Shown: piece after piece, positions 18,248 to 27,714 of the stretch
How the letters are laid out: each line of letters starts with the position of its first letter
Position numbering within the stretch: the first letter of the stretch is position 1
Source of the DNA: Gammaproteobacteria bacterium
GTDB lineage: Bacteria; Pseudomonadota; Gammaproteobacteria; Xanthomonadales; Wenzhouxiangellaceae
Assembly: GCA_021772985.1 (NCBI GenBank)
Contig: JAJFKX010000020.1
Span: 310,001-374,000 of the forward strand
Reading direction: 5' to 3'
DNA length: 64,000 nucleotides
Program-made: the position numbers and the translations under genes
Notes under the pieces: model-generated
Database searches by the model: none
The model's input: only the letters and a program-made list of their open reading frames with translations
What the model was told of the DNA's origin: nothing

Positions 18248-18896
18248 ACAAAATATTGCCCAGCATAACAGCCAATACTGCGCCGAGCAGCTGCATCAAA
18301 ATAAACCAGGGAACCGAATGATAATCAATGCCGGAAAAACTTTCGGTCAGAGTCCTGGCAATGGTCACTGCAGGGTTGGCAAATGAGGTGGATGCAGTAA
18401 ACCAGTAAGCTGCGGTGATGTATAAGCCAACCAGTGCAGGTATAGCTTTGGGGTGATGTCTGACTCCACCCAGAATCACAAGCATTAAACCAAACGTGGC
18501 TACGATTTCTGAGAACCACAGAGCATTGGACATACGGGCATGGCTGGATAACATCACGGCCGGCATGGCGAACATCATATGTGCGCAGACAACACCCACA
18601 ATTCCGCCACTGATCTGGGCGCCTATAAATCTGATTGACTCAGCCAGGCTGATATCTTTTCGGAGTAAAAACCCCAGGGTCACTGCCGGGTTGAAGTGTG
18701 CTCCTGAAATCGGCCCCAGGATAGTGATCAGGACGTATAAGATAGCACCCGTTGCGACTGCATTGGCCAACAGCGCCAGGCCAACCTGTCCATTGGCCAA
18801 TTGTTCACCCATTACCCCGGAACCGACAACTGTGGCCAACAGAAATGCAGTGCCGATAAATTCAGCCAGGCAGCGTTGTACTGATGTGCTATTCAT
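18213..18896 (-). CDS. AqpS-like aquaglyceroporin of the ars operon
   Basis: A 227-residue MIP-family channel with six membrane helices and both NPA boxes: GAHFNPAVTLG and SFANPAVTIAR. In the arsenic operons of Sinorhizobium and others, an aquaglyceroporin next to arsR and arsC lets arsenite made by ArsC leave the cell passively. The order arsR-arsC-aqp here matches that. It overlaps arsC by 8 bases and the hydrolase by 35. There is no ArsB or Acr3 pump in the window. Confidence 0.88.
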   Translation of the reverse strand: MNSTSVQRCLAEFIGTAFLLATVVGSGVMGEQLANGQVGLALLANAVATGAILYVLITILGPISGAHFNPAVTLGFLLRKDISLAESIRFIGAQISGGIVGVVCAHMMFAMPAVMLSSHARMSNALWFSEIVATFGLMLVILGGVRHHPKAIPALVGLYITAAYWFTASTSFANPAVTIARTLTESFSGIDYHSVPWFILMQLLGAVLAVMLGNILFDKPANATATS

Positions 18897-19398
18897 TAAT
18901 TAATGCTTGCTGGTGAATGTGTTCTAACTGCATCTGTAATTGTTGTTGATTGTTACTCTTAAAGAATAAATCCGAATCCAACTGGAGCAGGGCGGTAATG
19001 CGGTTGTTCAATTTGTCCAGAGTGTGCTTAAAAACAAGCTCGCGACTATGTTCATCACCTTCAACCGCAGCCGGATCGGGTAACCCCCAGTGGCAGCGGA
19101 TGCCGTCACCCAACCACACCGGGCAAGCTTTACCGGCGGCATCTGCACACAGTGTGATAATTATTTGAATACTGGCAGCACCTGACCCGATGAAGTTATC
19201 CCAGCTCTTGGAAGATAAGCCGGTAGTGTCGATGCCATTGGCTTGAAGGGTTTTCAATGCCAGTGGTTGTATTGTTCCAGTTGGGTCACTGCCGGCACTG
19301 TAACCGCAGTAGCTTGAGCCACCCAGGTGGTTCAAGGCGGCTTCAGCCAAAATGCTTCTGGCAGAGTTACCGGTGCACAAAAATAAAATGTTTGTCAT
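18889..19398 (-). CDS. arsC: arsenate reductase ArsC, LMW phosphatase type
   Basis: A 169-residue protein of the low-molecular-weight protein tyrosine phosphatase fold. The P-loop CTGNSARS at residues 8-15 and a DPAAVEG segment (about 108) are conserved. Members in ars operons reduce arsenate to arsenite. The C-terminal 30 residues are a glutamine- and histidine-rich tail. Its start overlaps the stop of arsR by 4 bases. Confidence 0.88.
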   Translation of the reverse strand: MTNILFLCTGNSARSILAEAALNHLGGSSYCGYSAGSDPTGTIQPLALKTLQANGIDTTGLSSKSWDNFIGSGAASIQIIITLCADAAGKACPVWLGDGIRCHWGLPDPAAVEGDEHSRELVFKHTLDKLNNRITALLQLDSDLFFKSNNQQQLQMQLEHIHQQALINE

Positions 19399-19730
19399 GT
19401 GGTTTGAACCTTATCGGCGGAGCTGATCAGATTATTTAAATCACATAACTCCGGTCGCCCGGCACAGCAATCGCTGATCAGGTAACTGAACAAGCCGCGA
19501 ACCGCACCGGTTTCAATCCTATAGTTAATAAAACGGCCATCGCGGGTGGCCAGCAGCAAGCCTGCCTGTTCCAACGTGCCCAGATAACCGGATAGCGAGG
19601 ATGTAGCCAGTTGCAGTTGCTCAGCAATGTCACCAGCGTACATGCCATTGCTGCCAGCCTGTACCAGCAGTCGAAAAACCGCCAGGCGCTGGGCATGAGC
19701 AAGTGCAGAGAGTTGTTTGATATACAGCAT
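19395..19730 (-). CDS. arsR: ArsR arsenite-responsive repressor
   Basis: A 111-residue winged-helix repressor of the SmtB/ArsR family, with recognition helix around LATSSLSGYLGTLEQAGLL (residues 41-59). The C-terminal cysteines 88, 89 and 96 in DCCAGRPELC resemble the arsenite site of the Acidithiobacillus-type ArsR (a CC pair and a cysteine a few residues later), rather than the N-terminal helix site of plasmid ArsR. I chose ATG 19730; a longer start at 19766 would put the operator inside the gene. It overlaps arsC by 4 bases. Confidence 0.87.
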   Translation of the reverse strand: MLYIKQLSALAHAQRLAVFRLLVQAGSNGMYAGDIAEQLQLATSSLSGYLGTLEQAGLLLATRDGRFINYRIETGAVRGLFSYLISDCCAGRPELCDLNNLISSADKVQTT

Positions 19731-19758
19731 ATTTCGATATTTCCAGGAATATCGAAAT
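19731..19758 (-). promoter_or_regulatory. probable ArsR operator
   Basis: A nearly perfect inverted repeat, ATTTCGATATTTCC at 19731-19744 against GGAATATCGAAAT at 19746-19758, lies immediately upstream of the arsR start codon. The position and the AT-rich dyad fit autorepression of arsR-arsC-aqp. Confidence 0.75.
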
Positions 19759-19792
19759 ATTAGCATGATTTATCTGGGTAAACCTTTTAAGT

Positions 19793-20818
19793 CTATTGGA
19801 GTCGGGTAATTTGAAAACCTTGGGCGCTGAGTAATTCGCGGATATTTTCCGGACCGATTAGATGCCCCTGGCCAACAGCAATCAAAACATCTTTGTTGCT
19901 GTTGATGTGTTCTATGATACTGGCAATCCAGGCGCGGTTGCGATAGCCGAGAAATGCTTCATAAATTTCCGGGTAAAATTCTGCAAAAGCAGCGCGTTGT
20001 TGCTCAAGCTGCTCAAGTTCGCCGCTGCGCCACAGCTGGTAGAGTTCCTGCAGTTCCAGTTCTGGCGCTTCGGCCTCTTCAATAGAAGAACCCAGGTAAT
20101 CCAGCACTATTTGATGTTGCTGTTCAGGTTCAACCGACTGCAATGCTGCTGCGATAGCCTCCAGGCGCAGCGCCGGCGTTTCCAGACCCGCCAATGGTGT
20201 GCGTTTGATGCGGGTATAAGAAAGCAACCAATCTTCAACGCCACCCAGTTGGTCCAGGCCGGTATCCCTGCGGGGCAGGATCGAAAACATAAACAAAGCG
20301 CTGGGTGCTGATAATTTTTCCAAATCAGTAATCGGCAGACCACGCTGGTTTGCTGCTTTGATGACATACTGTTTTTCAGATTCACTTAAATACGAGAAAA
20401 GTGGCGTAAGATTATGATTATTAAGGTTATATGAATCAGTTTTTGTCACAGACTTGTGGTTGGACAGCTTTTTTGGTTCACGGCTGTAATCCAATTCCAT
20501 CACCAGTAAGTCTATGCGGCGTAAAACTTTGTTTAAAGTGCCTGAAACCCATTCGGGTTTACTCAATGGCAACGGCAAGCGGCTTGGTCCACGTCGTTGC
20601 ACAAACTTGATGCTGGGTGATTTACCGTATGGCAATACATGCACGGTGCCATACAGCCATACTTTGCCGCTACTGTCAGGATCCTCGATCACCCACAAAG
20701 GAGGGTAGCTGTGATCGGATACCGGTAGGCTGTTGCAGCCTGCCAGCACCAGTAACAGTAACAGGAAAATAACGGTGATAGCTGTATGGCGATGATTTGG
20801 CAGCATCATATGATTCAC
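19793..20818 (-). CDS. TraB/GumN family lipoprotein
   Basis: A 341-residue lipoprotein (lipobox LAGC, Cys28) of the TraB/GumN fold. The two conserved histidine motifs are VWLYGTVHVLP and LIAVGQGHLIGPENIRELL, proposed metal ligands in this TIKI-related group, which includes peptidases. The long middle part is helical and acidic. It starts at GTG 20818 or ATG 20809. Its role in this organism is unknown. The 62-base gap to arsR shows it is a separate unit on the same strand. Confidence 0.82.
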   Translation of the reverse strand: MNHMMLPNHRHTAITVIFLLLLLVLAGCNSLPVSDHSYPPLWVIEDPDSSGKVWLYGTVHVLPYGKSPSIKFVQRRGPSRLPLPLSKPEWVSGTLNKVLRRIDLLVMELDYSREPKKLSNHKSVTKTDSYNLNNHNLTPLFSYLSESEKQYVIKAANQRGLPITDLEKLSAPSALFMFSILPRRDTGLDQLGGVEDWLLSYTRIKRTPLAGLETPALRLEAIAAALQSVEPEQQHQIVLDYLGSSIEEAEAPELELQELYQLWRSGELEQLEQQRAAFAEFYPEIYEAFLGYRNRAWIASIIEHINSNKDVLIAVGQGHLIGPENIRELLSAQGFQITRLQ

Positions 20819-21003
20819 GGATTCCTATTCGTATTGGCCGGTTGGATAGAGGGATAGCTTAGCTGATCTCGTCTAATAGTATTTAGTAAGAAAGCCGGCC
20901 AATGAGTTCTATTACAATTAAAAAAAGTTGCAATCAATCAATTTGGCGATCTGGCTGTCGGTTAGACGGAACAAATCATCAACGATGATCCGAAGCCGCT
21001 GTG

Positions 21004-23469
21004 ATGTCAGTGAATAGCATAAACCCATCTGCAATGATTCAGGGCTATACGGATTTTATTGTCCGCAGGGCGTGGACGATTTTATTGGTGTCGTTGTTAG
21101 TGACCGGCCTGTCGGTTATTGCGATCACTCAATTGTCGGTATCCACCAAACTTGAGGCACTAATGCCGGAAACCGCTCCCAGCGTAATTGCATTAAATGG
21201 AATTTTAGATAAAACCAGCAGTTTTGCTTCCATTCAGATAGTCGCAAAGTCCAATAATCCGCATACATCATTGCAATATATTCGGGATATACAGGCAGTC
21301 ATCGACAATCATGAGTGGGTTAGTTCCAGTCAGTACTTTGAAGATATCTCGGTGATCGAAAAGCATAAATTATTGCTTGCCGATACCCGGGAGTTACTGG
21401 ATCTGGAACAGGACCTGGATACCCGTATCGGAGTGGAAATTGCCAGGAATATCGCTTCAGCATCGAATGTGCCGGTGACCATAGAGTTACGCGAAAACAG
21501 TATCAAAGGTAATTCATCAAACCCAATCAACGGCACTTTTGATGAAGTTATCAATGAACTTGAAGGTAACCCTGAAACTATCCGGCATTTTGCATCTGAG
21601 GATAAATTGACGACTGCACTGGTGATATGGCCAGGCAAGGGTCTGACCAGTCTGGCTGATGCCAAACGCATGGTAATCGATACCCAGGCCGCGATTGATG
21701 CTTTAGGCACAAATGCATATGGAGATGGATTAAGGGTAGAGGTCGCTGGTCGGATAAAAAACAAGGTTGCTCAGTTTGATGCAATCATCAGCGACGCCAA
21801 AACCAGTCTGGGCGGTGCGGTACTGTTGATTATATTGCTGTTATTTGTCGGTTACCGGCGCATTGCGGCAATTCCGTGCATCATACTTCCACTACTGACC
21901 GGTTTACTCTGGACACTCGGAATAACGGCGCTGTGTCTGGGGGCGCTAAATCTGATCACGGTATTTTTGGTGCTGATTTTATTTGGGCTGGGTATCGATT
22001 TTGGTATTCATAATTTCAGCCGCTATCTGGAAATGCGTAATCAGGGTGAAGGGTTGGATGCAGCGCTTGTGGTGGTCATAGGACACACCGGACCTGCTTC
22101 AATGATTGCCGCGGTAACTTCTGCACTGGGTTTTCTGGTACTGCTGTTGACCGATTTCAGGGCTTTTGTGGAATTTGGTTTTATTGCCGGCATGGGCCTG
22201 ATTATAGTATTTATTTGTATGTACACTATATTTCCTGCGCTGCTGGTGGTGGGTAATAGCTGGATGCAGTTTGCAGTGAAGCTGCCAATAACCCTTTCGA
22301 CAAATACAATTCCTGCAGCCCCTGCTAAGGTTTCAACAGTGTCGATATTTGCCTTGACAGCAATTTTATTGGCCGGCGCCGGATATGCTGCGATGGGGCT
22401 TGAATTTGAAAAGAACTTCAAAAACCTGGAAGCGGAGCGAACTGCAGAGCACCAGTGGGCGGCTGCCGAATCCAAACGGGTTTTTCCGGGCGGGCATGAT
22501 CGGGCGGTGTTGGCGCTGCCCAATTGGAGTGAGTTGGCTGCAGTCAGTGCTTATTTTGAGCAGCTCATCAATAACGATACCCTGACCCCAACCATTGATA
22601 AAGTTTCCAGCATATTAAATTACCTGCCGGATCCAGTGATTCAGGGTCAGCGCCTGGCGGTCATTCATCGTCTGCGTGATCGGGTAGATGAGTTTGCTTC
22701 ATATGATCCGGAAAATGCAGATAAAGCCAAGCGCTATGTGGATATTTCTGAGTTACAGCTGGACCAATTGCCACCGGCGTTGCGCCGGGCCTACGTCAGT
22801 GTTGATAAAACACAGGACTACCTGTTGTATATCTATAACGGTGTGAGTATGGATGATGCTGACCTGGCGCGTGAGTTTTATAACGACGCGGCCAATATTC
22901 ATGTCGCCGGAAAAAGTTATTCCAGTGCCTCAGAAGGTTTTATATTTGTGGAAATGATTGCCATGATGAAGTCGGATGCGATTAAAGCAATAACACTTGT
23001 CATAATCACCACGGCTTTGCTGGTGCTGTTATTTTTCAGATCGCTGGCGGCAATGTATATCGTGCTGCTGCCCCCATTGGCCGGGGTGGTGCTGACACTG
23101 GGGCTGATGGTGATCACCGGGCAATCCTTATCAATTATCAATATGGTGGTATTACCTTCGCTGGTGGGAATTGCAGTGGATAATTCCATTCATATCTATC
23201 ACCGTTTCAAGGCAGCAGGGTACGCAGCCGATATTGATGAAATTATGCATACGACCGGCCGTGCGGCATTGCTGACCACAATTACAACGCTGGTAAGTTT
23301 TGGCGGTTTAACCACGGCTTCAATGGCTGGCTTACGCTCGATGGGTTATCTGGCGATTACCGGTTTTATATGTTGCATGTTATTTACCTGGTTTTTGACA
23401 CCAGCGCTGTTACGCCGGCGGCTAAAACGATTAAACACTCATCAATTAAGGGAACACTATGCCAATTAA
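21004..23469 (+). CDS. MMPL/RND family exporter
   Basis: An 821-residue RND-superfamily protein of the MMPL type. There is one N-terminal helix, a periplasmic loop of about 210 residues, a bundle of helices (about 265-420), a second helix plus loop, and a final helix bundle. The characteristic segments are LFGLGIDFGIHNFSRYLEMR and, in the second half, LPSLVGIAVDNSIHIYHRFKAAG. Such proteins move lipids, for example HpnN for hopanoids. Overlap with the next gene by 11 bases ties it to the cluster for inositol-phosphate-linked products, so a lipid or polymer substrate is an inference. Start may be GTG 21001. Confidence 0.82.
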   Translation: MSVNSINPSAMIQGYTDFIVRRAWTILLVSLLVTGLSVIAITQLSVSTKLEALMPETAPSVIALNGILDKTSSFASIQIVAKSNNPHTSLQYIRDIQAVIDNHEWVSSSQYFEDISVIEKHKLLLADTRELLDLEQDLDTRIGVEIARNIASASNVPVTIELRENSIKGNSSNPINGTFDEVINELEGNPETIRHFASEDKLTTALVIWPGKGLTSLADAKRMVIDTQAAIDALGTNAYGDGLRVEVAGRIKNKVAQFDAIISDAKTSLGGAVLLIILLLFVGYRRIAAIPCIILPLLTGLLWTLGITALCLGALNLITVFLVLILFGLGIDFGIHNFSRYLEMRNQGEGLDAALVVVIGHTGPASMIAAVTSALGFLVLLLTDFRAFVEFGFIAGMGLIIVFICMYTIFPALLVVGNSWMQFAVKLPITLSTNTIPAAPAKVSTVSIFALTAILLAGAGYAAMGLEFEKNFKNLEAERTAEHQWAAAESKRVFPGGHDRAVLALPNWSELAAVSAYFEQLINNDTLTPTIDKVSSILNYLPDPVIQGQRLAVIHRLRDRVDEFASYDPENADKAKRYVDISELQLDQLPPALRRAYVSVDKTQDYLLYIYNGVSMDDADLAREFYNDAANIHVAGKSYSSASEGFIFVEMIAMMKSDAIKAITLVIITTALLVLLFFRSLAAMYIVLLPPLAGVVLTLGLMVITGQSLSIINMVVLPSLVGIAVDNSIHIYHRFKAAGYAADIDEIMHTTGRAALLTTITTLVSFGGLTTASMAGLRSMGYLAITGFICCMLFTWFLTPALLRRRLKRLNTHQLREHYAN

Positions 23470-24241
23470 AGATGCACTTATTGTCGCGGCCGGTATGGGC
23501 ACCCGATTGCAATTACATGGTCCCAGCAAACCATTGGTCAAGGTCAGGGGTAAAGCATTGATTGAACATGCCATGCAGGCGGCTGCAAAAGCCGGTGTGC
23601 AAAGGTTTGTTGTGGTCACCGGCTACCTGGCTGAGCAATTAGGTGAGTTTCTCCAATTATTAGCGCGGGATAATAACTGGCAACTTGAAATAATTTATAA
23701 CCCGGATTATCAGCAAGCCAATGGGCTCTCGGTATTAGCGGCTGAACCCGCCTTGCCCGGGCCATTTTATCTGGCAATGTGTGATCACCTGGTATCACCT
23801 GATATTTATCACCGGCTGGCCGCAGCCCAACCAGCTGAACATCAGGTGGCGCTGGCGATTGACCGGGATTTACATAATCCATATGTGGATATTGAGGACG
23901 TTACCAGGGTTTACCTGAAAGCGGGCAAGATTCAGCAGATCGGCAAACAGTTGATTAATTACAACGCCTTTGATACCGGGGTGTTCTTGGCTGGCGCACA
24001 ATTGTTTACAGCGCTGAGAGCAAGTGGAGTTAAGGCTGGTGATTATAGTATCTCTGGTGCTATACGGCAGTTGGCTCAATCCGGCAATGCGATTGGTGTG
24101 GATAATGGCAATGCTTTCTGGATTGATATCGACAGCCCATTGATGTACACGCTGGCAGAAAGCTATTTGGACCTCAAGCGGGCTTACGCAAACTTTGAAA
24201 CAACTCGATGTCGGCAGGCGACAATGCGAACCACCTTATAA
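23459..24241 (+). CDS. sugar-phosphate nucleotidyltransferase, IPCT-like
   Basis: A 260-residue nucleotidyltransferase. The nucleotide loop is LIVAAGMGTRLQ with Lys25 in PSKPLVKV, followed by LIEHAMQAAAKAGV. The metal site is AMCDHLVS, and IDIDSPLMYTLAE is the second metal/product segment. The family includes phosphocholine cytidylyltransferases and archaeal inositol-1-phosphate cytidylyltransferase (IPCT). With inositol-3-phosphate synthase and a CDP-alcohol phosphotransferase close by, CDP-inositol is the most economical product, but CDP-choline cannot be excluded. The 3' end also encodes, on the other strand, a remnant of the flippase gene. Confidence 0.75.
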   Translation: MPIKDALIVAAGMGTRLQLHGPSKPLVKVRGKALIEHAMQAAAKAGVQRFVVVTGYLAEQLGEFLQLLARDNNWQLEIIYNPDYQQANGLSVLAAEPALPGPFYLAMCDHLVSPDIYHRLAAAQPAEHQVALAIDRDLHNPYVDIEDVTRVYLKAGKIQQIGKQLINYNAFDTGVFLAGAQLFTALRASGVKAGDYSISGAIRQLAQSGNAIGVDNGNAFWIDIDSPLMYTLAESYLDLKRAYANFETTRCRQATMRTTL

Positions 24242-24306
24242 GCAACAAATAGCTGATCAGCACCAACAAAATTACTGTCCATAAGCTAATTCAGTGAAGG
24301 GTGTTG
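24129..24306. repeat. left copy of a direct repeat spanning the transferase/flippase junction
   Basis: This block matches 27864-28041 in the same orientation. The core 24176-24260 against 27911-27995 has 81 of 85 bases identical without a gap; similarity fades on both sides. It covers the last codons of the nucleotidyltransferase gene and the 3' end of the convergent flippase gene. Together the two copies bracket the subtilase gene. Confidence 0.85.
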
Positions 24307-24320
24307 ATGCTTACCGCAGC
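24174..24320 (-). pseudogene. flippase 3'-end remnant
   Basis: Read on the minus strand, this stretch encodes ISLWTVILLVLISYLLLIR, then FALSPADIELFQSLRKPA and a TGA stop, matching the C-terminus of the intact flippase at 27909 (which ends LRKPA). An in-frame stop lies a few codons upstream, and homology then fades, so it is a dead fragment of about 45 codons. Its last 22 codons overlap the end of the intact nucleotidyltransferase gene. It shows that these two genes once met here tail to tail. Confidence 0.8.
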
Positions 24321-24455
24321 AATATCAGGGGTTACGGCATAGAAGTGAAGAAATATTGCACTAGGTATTGAGGATGCATTGGCCATTATTTATGACGGCA
24401 ATCAAGCCCGGAATTCCGAGCTTGATGCTTATCAGCAAATTCAATGCTTCAATAG

Positions 24456-27308
24456 TTATTCGGGGTTTTGCGGACTGATCACCAGCGAATAGCTTTGCAC
24501 CGCAGGGCCAGAAGCAATGCCGTTGTCAACGACATAGATAATCCAAAGGCCGGCATTATTTAGGCTGATACTATCGGCCACTACTTGCTCAATATTATCT
24601 CGGTCATTCGGTTGATCTCGCCTTGCCGGCACTATATCTGCATCTGTAATAGGTTCCGGCTCCACCTCATTAGGGCCATTTCCCGGTTCGTAAATATCGT
24701 ATGGCAGGTCTAAAGACCATGGATAATGGATATTATTTTGTGGGTCTTTTATAAACATGCCAAGATTATTAACCAGCTTAAGTTCGACAACGTCACTGGT
24801 GTTTGCGCCAGGCGCATCATCCCACACCAATGTCGCTTTCAAACCGCCATGCTCAGTGATGAATTGATTATCCACATCAACAAAGTATTTGTGATAGGTA
24901 CCTTGTTTCAGCTCGTTCTCGACGATTTGATAAGCAGCGTGATCATCTATTGATGCGGCAGTCTGTGTCATCAAGTCTACTGCTTTACGAATATTCAGCA
25001 TCCCATAGCCGCTGGCGTAATCCGGTCCTGTGTAAAAGCTGGTTGGCACGCCGGTGTCTGGATTCGACTGAGTAAAAGGATTATTGCTATTCACCATATC
25101 TACTGCGGTATGAACAAAAATACCTTTCATGGTCGAATTAAGTGGAGGGCCATAGGGTGGAAATGTGGGTATAGGGTTGGTCAGCACACTGTATGCGGAA
25201 GGCGTATATTGCAAATCCAGATCCGTTTCCGGATATAGCTGAGATAATTGTTCCAGGGCCAATGCATAACCGCCCGCTACAACCGGTGATGCCGCTGAAG
25301 TGCCGCTTGCACCCTGATATTGTTGAGGGTTTAAGGGCGTCAGTTGTATTTGCGTGCTAGCAAAACGTAACCCTAAAAATTGAATCGGTTGATCTTTCCA
25401 GGTGTACTCCTGTGGCCAGTGCGGGTTCGGATTTATGATTTTCATACCCTGTCCAACCGGAATGTCTATGCTTCTCCATTCCGAATCACCCAAGGCAAAA
25501 ACGTTGACATGGCCCTGGCTGTACCAATCGTATTCTTCCATTACTGGGGAAAAACTGCGAAACCATTCAAGCCTCAGATTAAAGTAACCGGTATTTTCAT
25601 CATAGGCACGATAGGTAACTCGTAACACATCATCTTCATGACCGAGAAAGTTGAGAGGCTCTCCTGCATTCGGACCATTGGGGATTATCTGGGTGCCCAC
25701 GAATGGTGCACGATGATAAGCTGTCCCCCACGGTGGTTGCTGCACATTAATGCGCACATTCCAATTCAAATCCGCAGATTGTTCAATGTTCAAAAAAACC
25801 TGGCCAAAATTAGGGTTGTCAGTGTGTCCCCAGCCCAGATGCCAGTCTAATGATGTTATGTCGAATGAAGGAAATACCCATTTGTAAATTGGCTGGTTAT
25901 CTCTGATTAAATCGATTCGCTGGATTCCCAGTGAAAACTTTCCGTCTGGATACGGGGCGGTTGACGCCGCCGCAGTGATGTCCGGCTTGATGCGGCCATC
26001 ATATGTTGGCCCGACACTACTACCGGGCTTAATGTCACCAGTCAACTGGGCTAATCCCACAATCATCTGGTTTTTATACCCATTCAGAACGGAAAAATAA
26101 CCTTTTTCAGGAGCATAATATTGGGACCGTAACCCATTATTGCCGGCTGCCGCGATTTGTGCATGAAACCGATTGTCTCCCGCCAGCCCCAACACACCTC
26201 TATCGTACAAATTATTATAATTATGAATGCTCCCCTGTACCACTGAGTGATTGCTTAGATTGGCGCGCGCCTGAGAATTAAAAAAGCATTCAAACGTTGC
26301 TTCAGGTGCGATACCGTGAAATTCTAGCGGGCCGCCACCGAAGTTTTCACTCTCCACCCCATTACCCAACATGATACCGCCGGTCATTTGCCCGTGATCG
26401 CTGCCATTCAAACAGAAAGTATCCGCCAATACCGTCCAGCGACGTCCACCTGGAGTACCGTCCGGGTTGAGTGAGTGAAAATCGTGATGGACACCCCCTC
26501 CGATACCTTCTCTGTTAGCCATCTTGATGCCTTTACCGGTCAGATAATTACCATCAAACCCCACTATTTCATCTGCTTCCACAATCACCCTGGTCTGAGC
26601 CATCAGCGGTTTTAAACGCCACTGGCCCGGCATAACAGATAACACAGCGTGCCCGGCCGCGATCTTGCTGATGTTTTCAGGCTGCGTTACCAGTGATACA
26701 AACCCTTCAGCACTATCGTTTATAAATTCATCCACCTCAATGTGATATAGATTGCGTAATTCGTCACCGGCATCTTGACTGCTATCTGTCAACACAATAC
26801 CCAAAACAATCAGGTTGTCTTCAGCATTGTAGAAACCTGGATAGTCGCTATAACTATCTAAAATGGGAGCCACTTTATCGGTGAGCGACAATGTTGAAAA
26901 AGACCGGGCCTGAGTCATATCAAATGCGGTTTCGATGTCCATTTTGATAGCTAACAACCAATGCCTGTTACCCAAGTACTCGACATAGTCAACGCCTGTG
27001 GTGGCCCAATGCTGCCAGTCATTTTCAGATGGAAAATCTTGCAGTCCGGCAATTACCAGGGCAGGGCTTGCATCGGTGACGTTTCGTTTCATCAGGTCCG
27101 GTGCGATTCCTTCACTAGCAACCAGCGTGCGACGCAGCAGGCGCAAGCCGAAACCGCCGGTTGAACGGCTTCCAGTATTATCCTGATCTTCGAAAACAGC
27201 TTGGATATCAGGTTCGGCTGAATCTTTATTATGCGCGGTGAATACAGTTGCTGAGTAGCTGCTATTGGTAAGCAATGCAACGGCTATCAAACTTAGTGCT
27301 TTTCTCAT
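24456..27308 (-). CDS. secreted S8 family serine peptidase (subtilase)
   Basis: A 950-residue secreted protein with a signal peptide (cleavage near SYSA, residue 20). The subtilase core runs from about residue 255 to 790 and is split by a long beta-rich insertion (about 455-655). Visible active-site regions: SDHGQMTGGIML with His305, AAAGNNG with Asn390, and ASGTSAASPVVAGG with Ser671. The usual aspartate strand reads GIKMANREGIGGG, with Arg266-Glu267 where Asp is expected. The start is ATG 27308 after AGAGGAACTA. The gene sits between duplicated ends of the flanking genes and looks acquired. Confidence 0.85.
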   Translation of the reverse strand: MRKALSLIAVALLTNSSYSATVFTAHNKDSAEPDIQAVFEDQDNTGSRSTGGFGLRLLRRTLVASEGIAPDLMKRNVTDASPALVIAGLQDFPSENDWQHWATTGVDYVEYLGNRHWLLAIKMDIETAFDMTQARSFSTLSLTDKVAPILDSYSDYPGFYNAEDNLIVLGIVLTDSSQDAGDELRNLYHIEVDEFINDSAEGFVSLVTQPENISKIAAGHAVLSVMPGQWRLKPLMAQTRVIVEADEIVGFDGNYLTGKGIKMANREGIGGGVHHDFHSLNPDGTPGGRRWTVLADTFCLNGSDHGQMTGGIMLGNGVESENFGGGPLEFHGIAPEATFECFFNSQARANLSNHSVVQGSIHNYNNLYDRGVLGLAGDNRFHAQIAAAGNNGLRSQYYAPEKGYFSVLNGYKNQMIVGLAQLTGDIKPGSSVGPTYDGRIKPDITAAASTAPYPDGKFSLGIQRIDLIRDNQPIYKWVFPSFDITSLDWHLGWGHTDNPNFGQVFLNIEQSADLNWNVRINVQQPPWGTAYHRAPFVGTQIIPNGPNAGEPLNFLGHEDDVLRVTYRAYDENTGYFNLRLEWFRSFSPVMEEYDWYSQGHVNVFALGDSEWRSIDIPVGQGMKIINPNPHWPQEYTWKDQPIQFLGLRFASTQIQLTPLNPQQYQGASGTSAASPVVAGGYALALEQLSQLYPETDLDLQYTPSAYSVLTNPIPTFPPYGPPLNSTMKGIFVHTAVDMVNSNNPFTQSNPDTGVPTSFYTGPDYASGYGMLNIRKAVDLMTQTAASIDDHAAYQIVENELKQGTYHKYFVDVDNQFITEHGGLKATLVWDDAPGANTSDVVELKLVNNLGMFIKDPQNNIHYPWSLDLPYDIYEPGNGPNEVEPEPITDADIVPARRDQPNDRDNIEQVVADSISLNNAGLWIIYVVDNGIASGPAVQSYSLVISPQNPE

Positions 27309-27714
27309 TAGTAGTTCCTCTGTGTTTGAATATCGTGTTTGCGGAAAACTCAACAGCGCTAGTTGCAAACCTCCAATCAACAAATCCCGCCAAATTTTTA
27401 TTCATCAACGAGGGTTTAAGAAACAACACAGAACAAGCTTTGAAATCGACAAATAATTGTTCCTTTTCGGTTGCATAATTTATTATTGCTCGCGCAATTT
27501 GGGAAAATATGCCCTCGCTATGCAGCCAGAATGTGTGATTACTGCAATCAGTAATAATGTCATGATCAATATGCCTAATTCTTAAATCCTATCGGTGTTT
27601 TCCATGGGTGTAGAATTTGACCGGTCACTGGTTCGGGGTCAAGGGTTTGAATGATGACGAAACAAGGACAAATTTGTGACTGAATATTCCTTTGTTTTGG
27701 TGTCTCTATCTGGC
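27309..27714. other. non-coding stretch upstream of the subtilase
   Basis: About 400 bases that hold the subtilase promoter region. I see no gene, no repeat pair and no clear terminator. Its right end runs into the decayed nucleotidyltransferase copy. Confidence 0.5.

Noticed and set aside
20833-20903. ATTGGCCGG and CCGGCCAAT inverted arms between the TraB and MMPL genes.
   Set aside because: Arms of 9 bases are 53 bases apart with no T-run; not convincing as terminator or operator without more sites.
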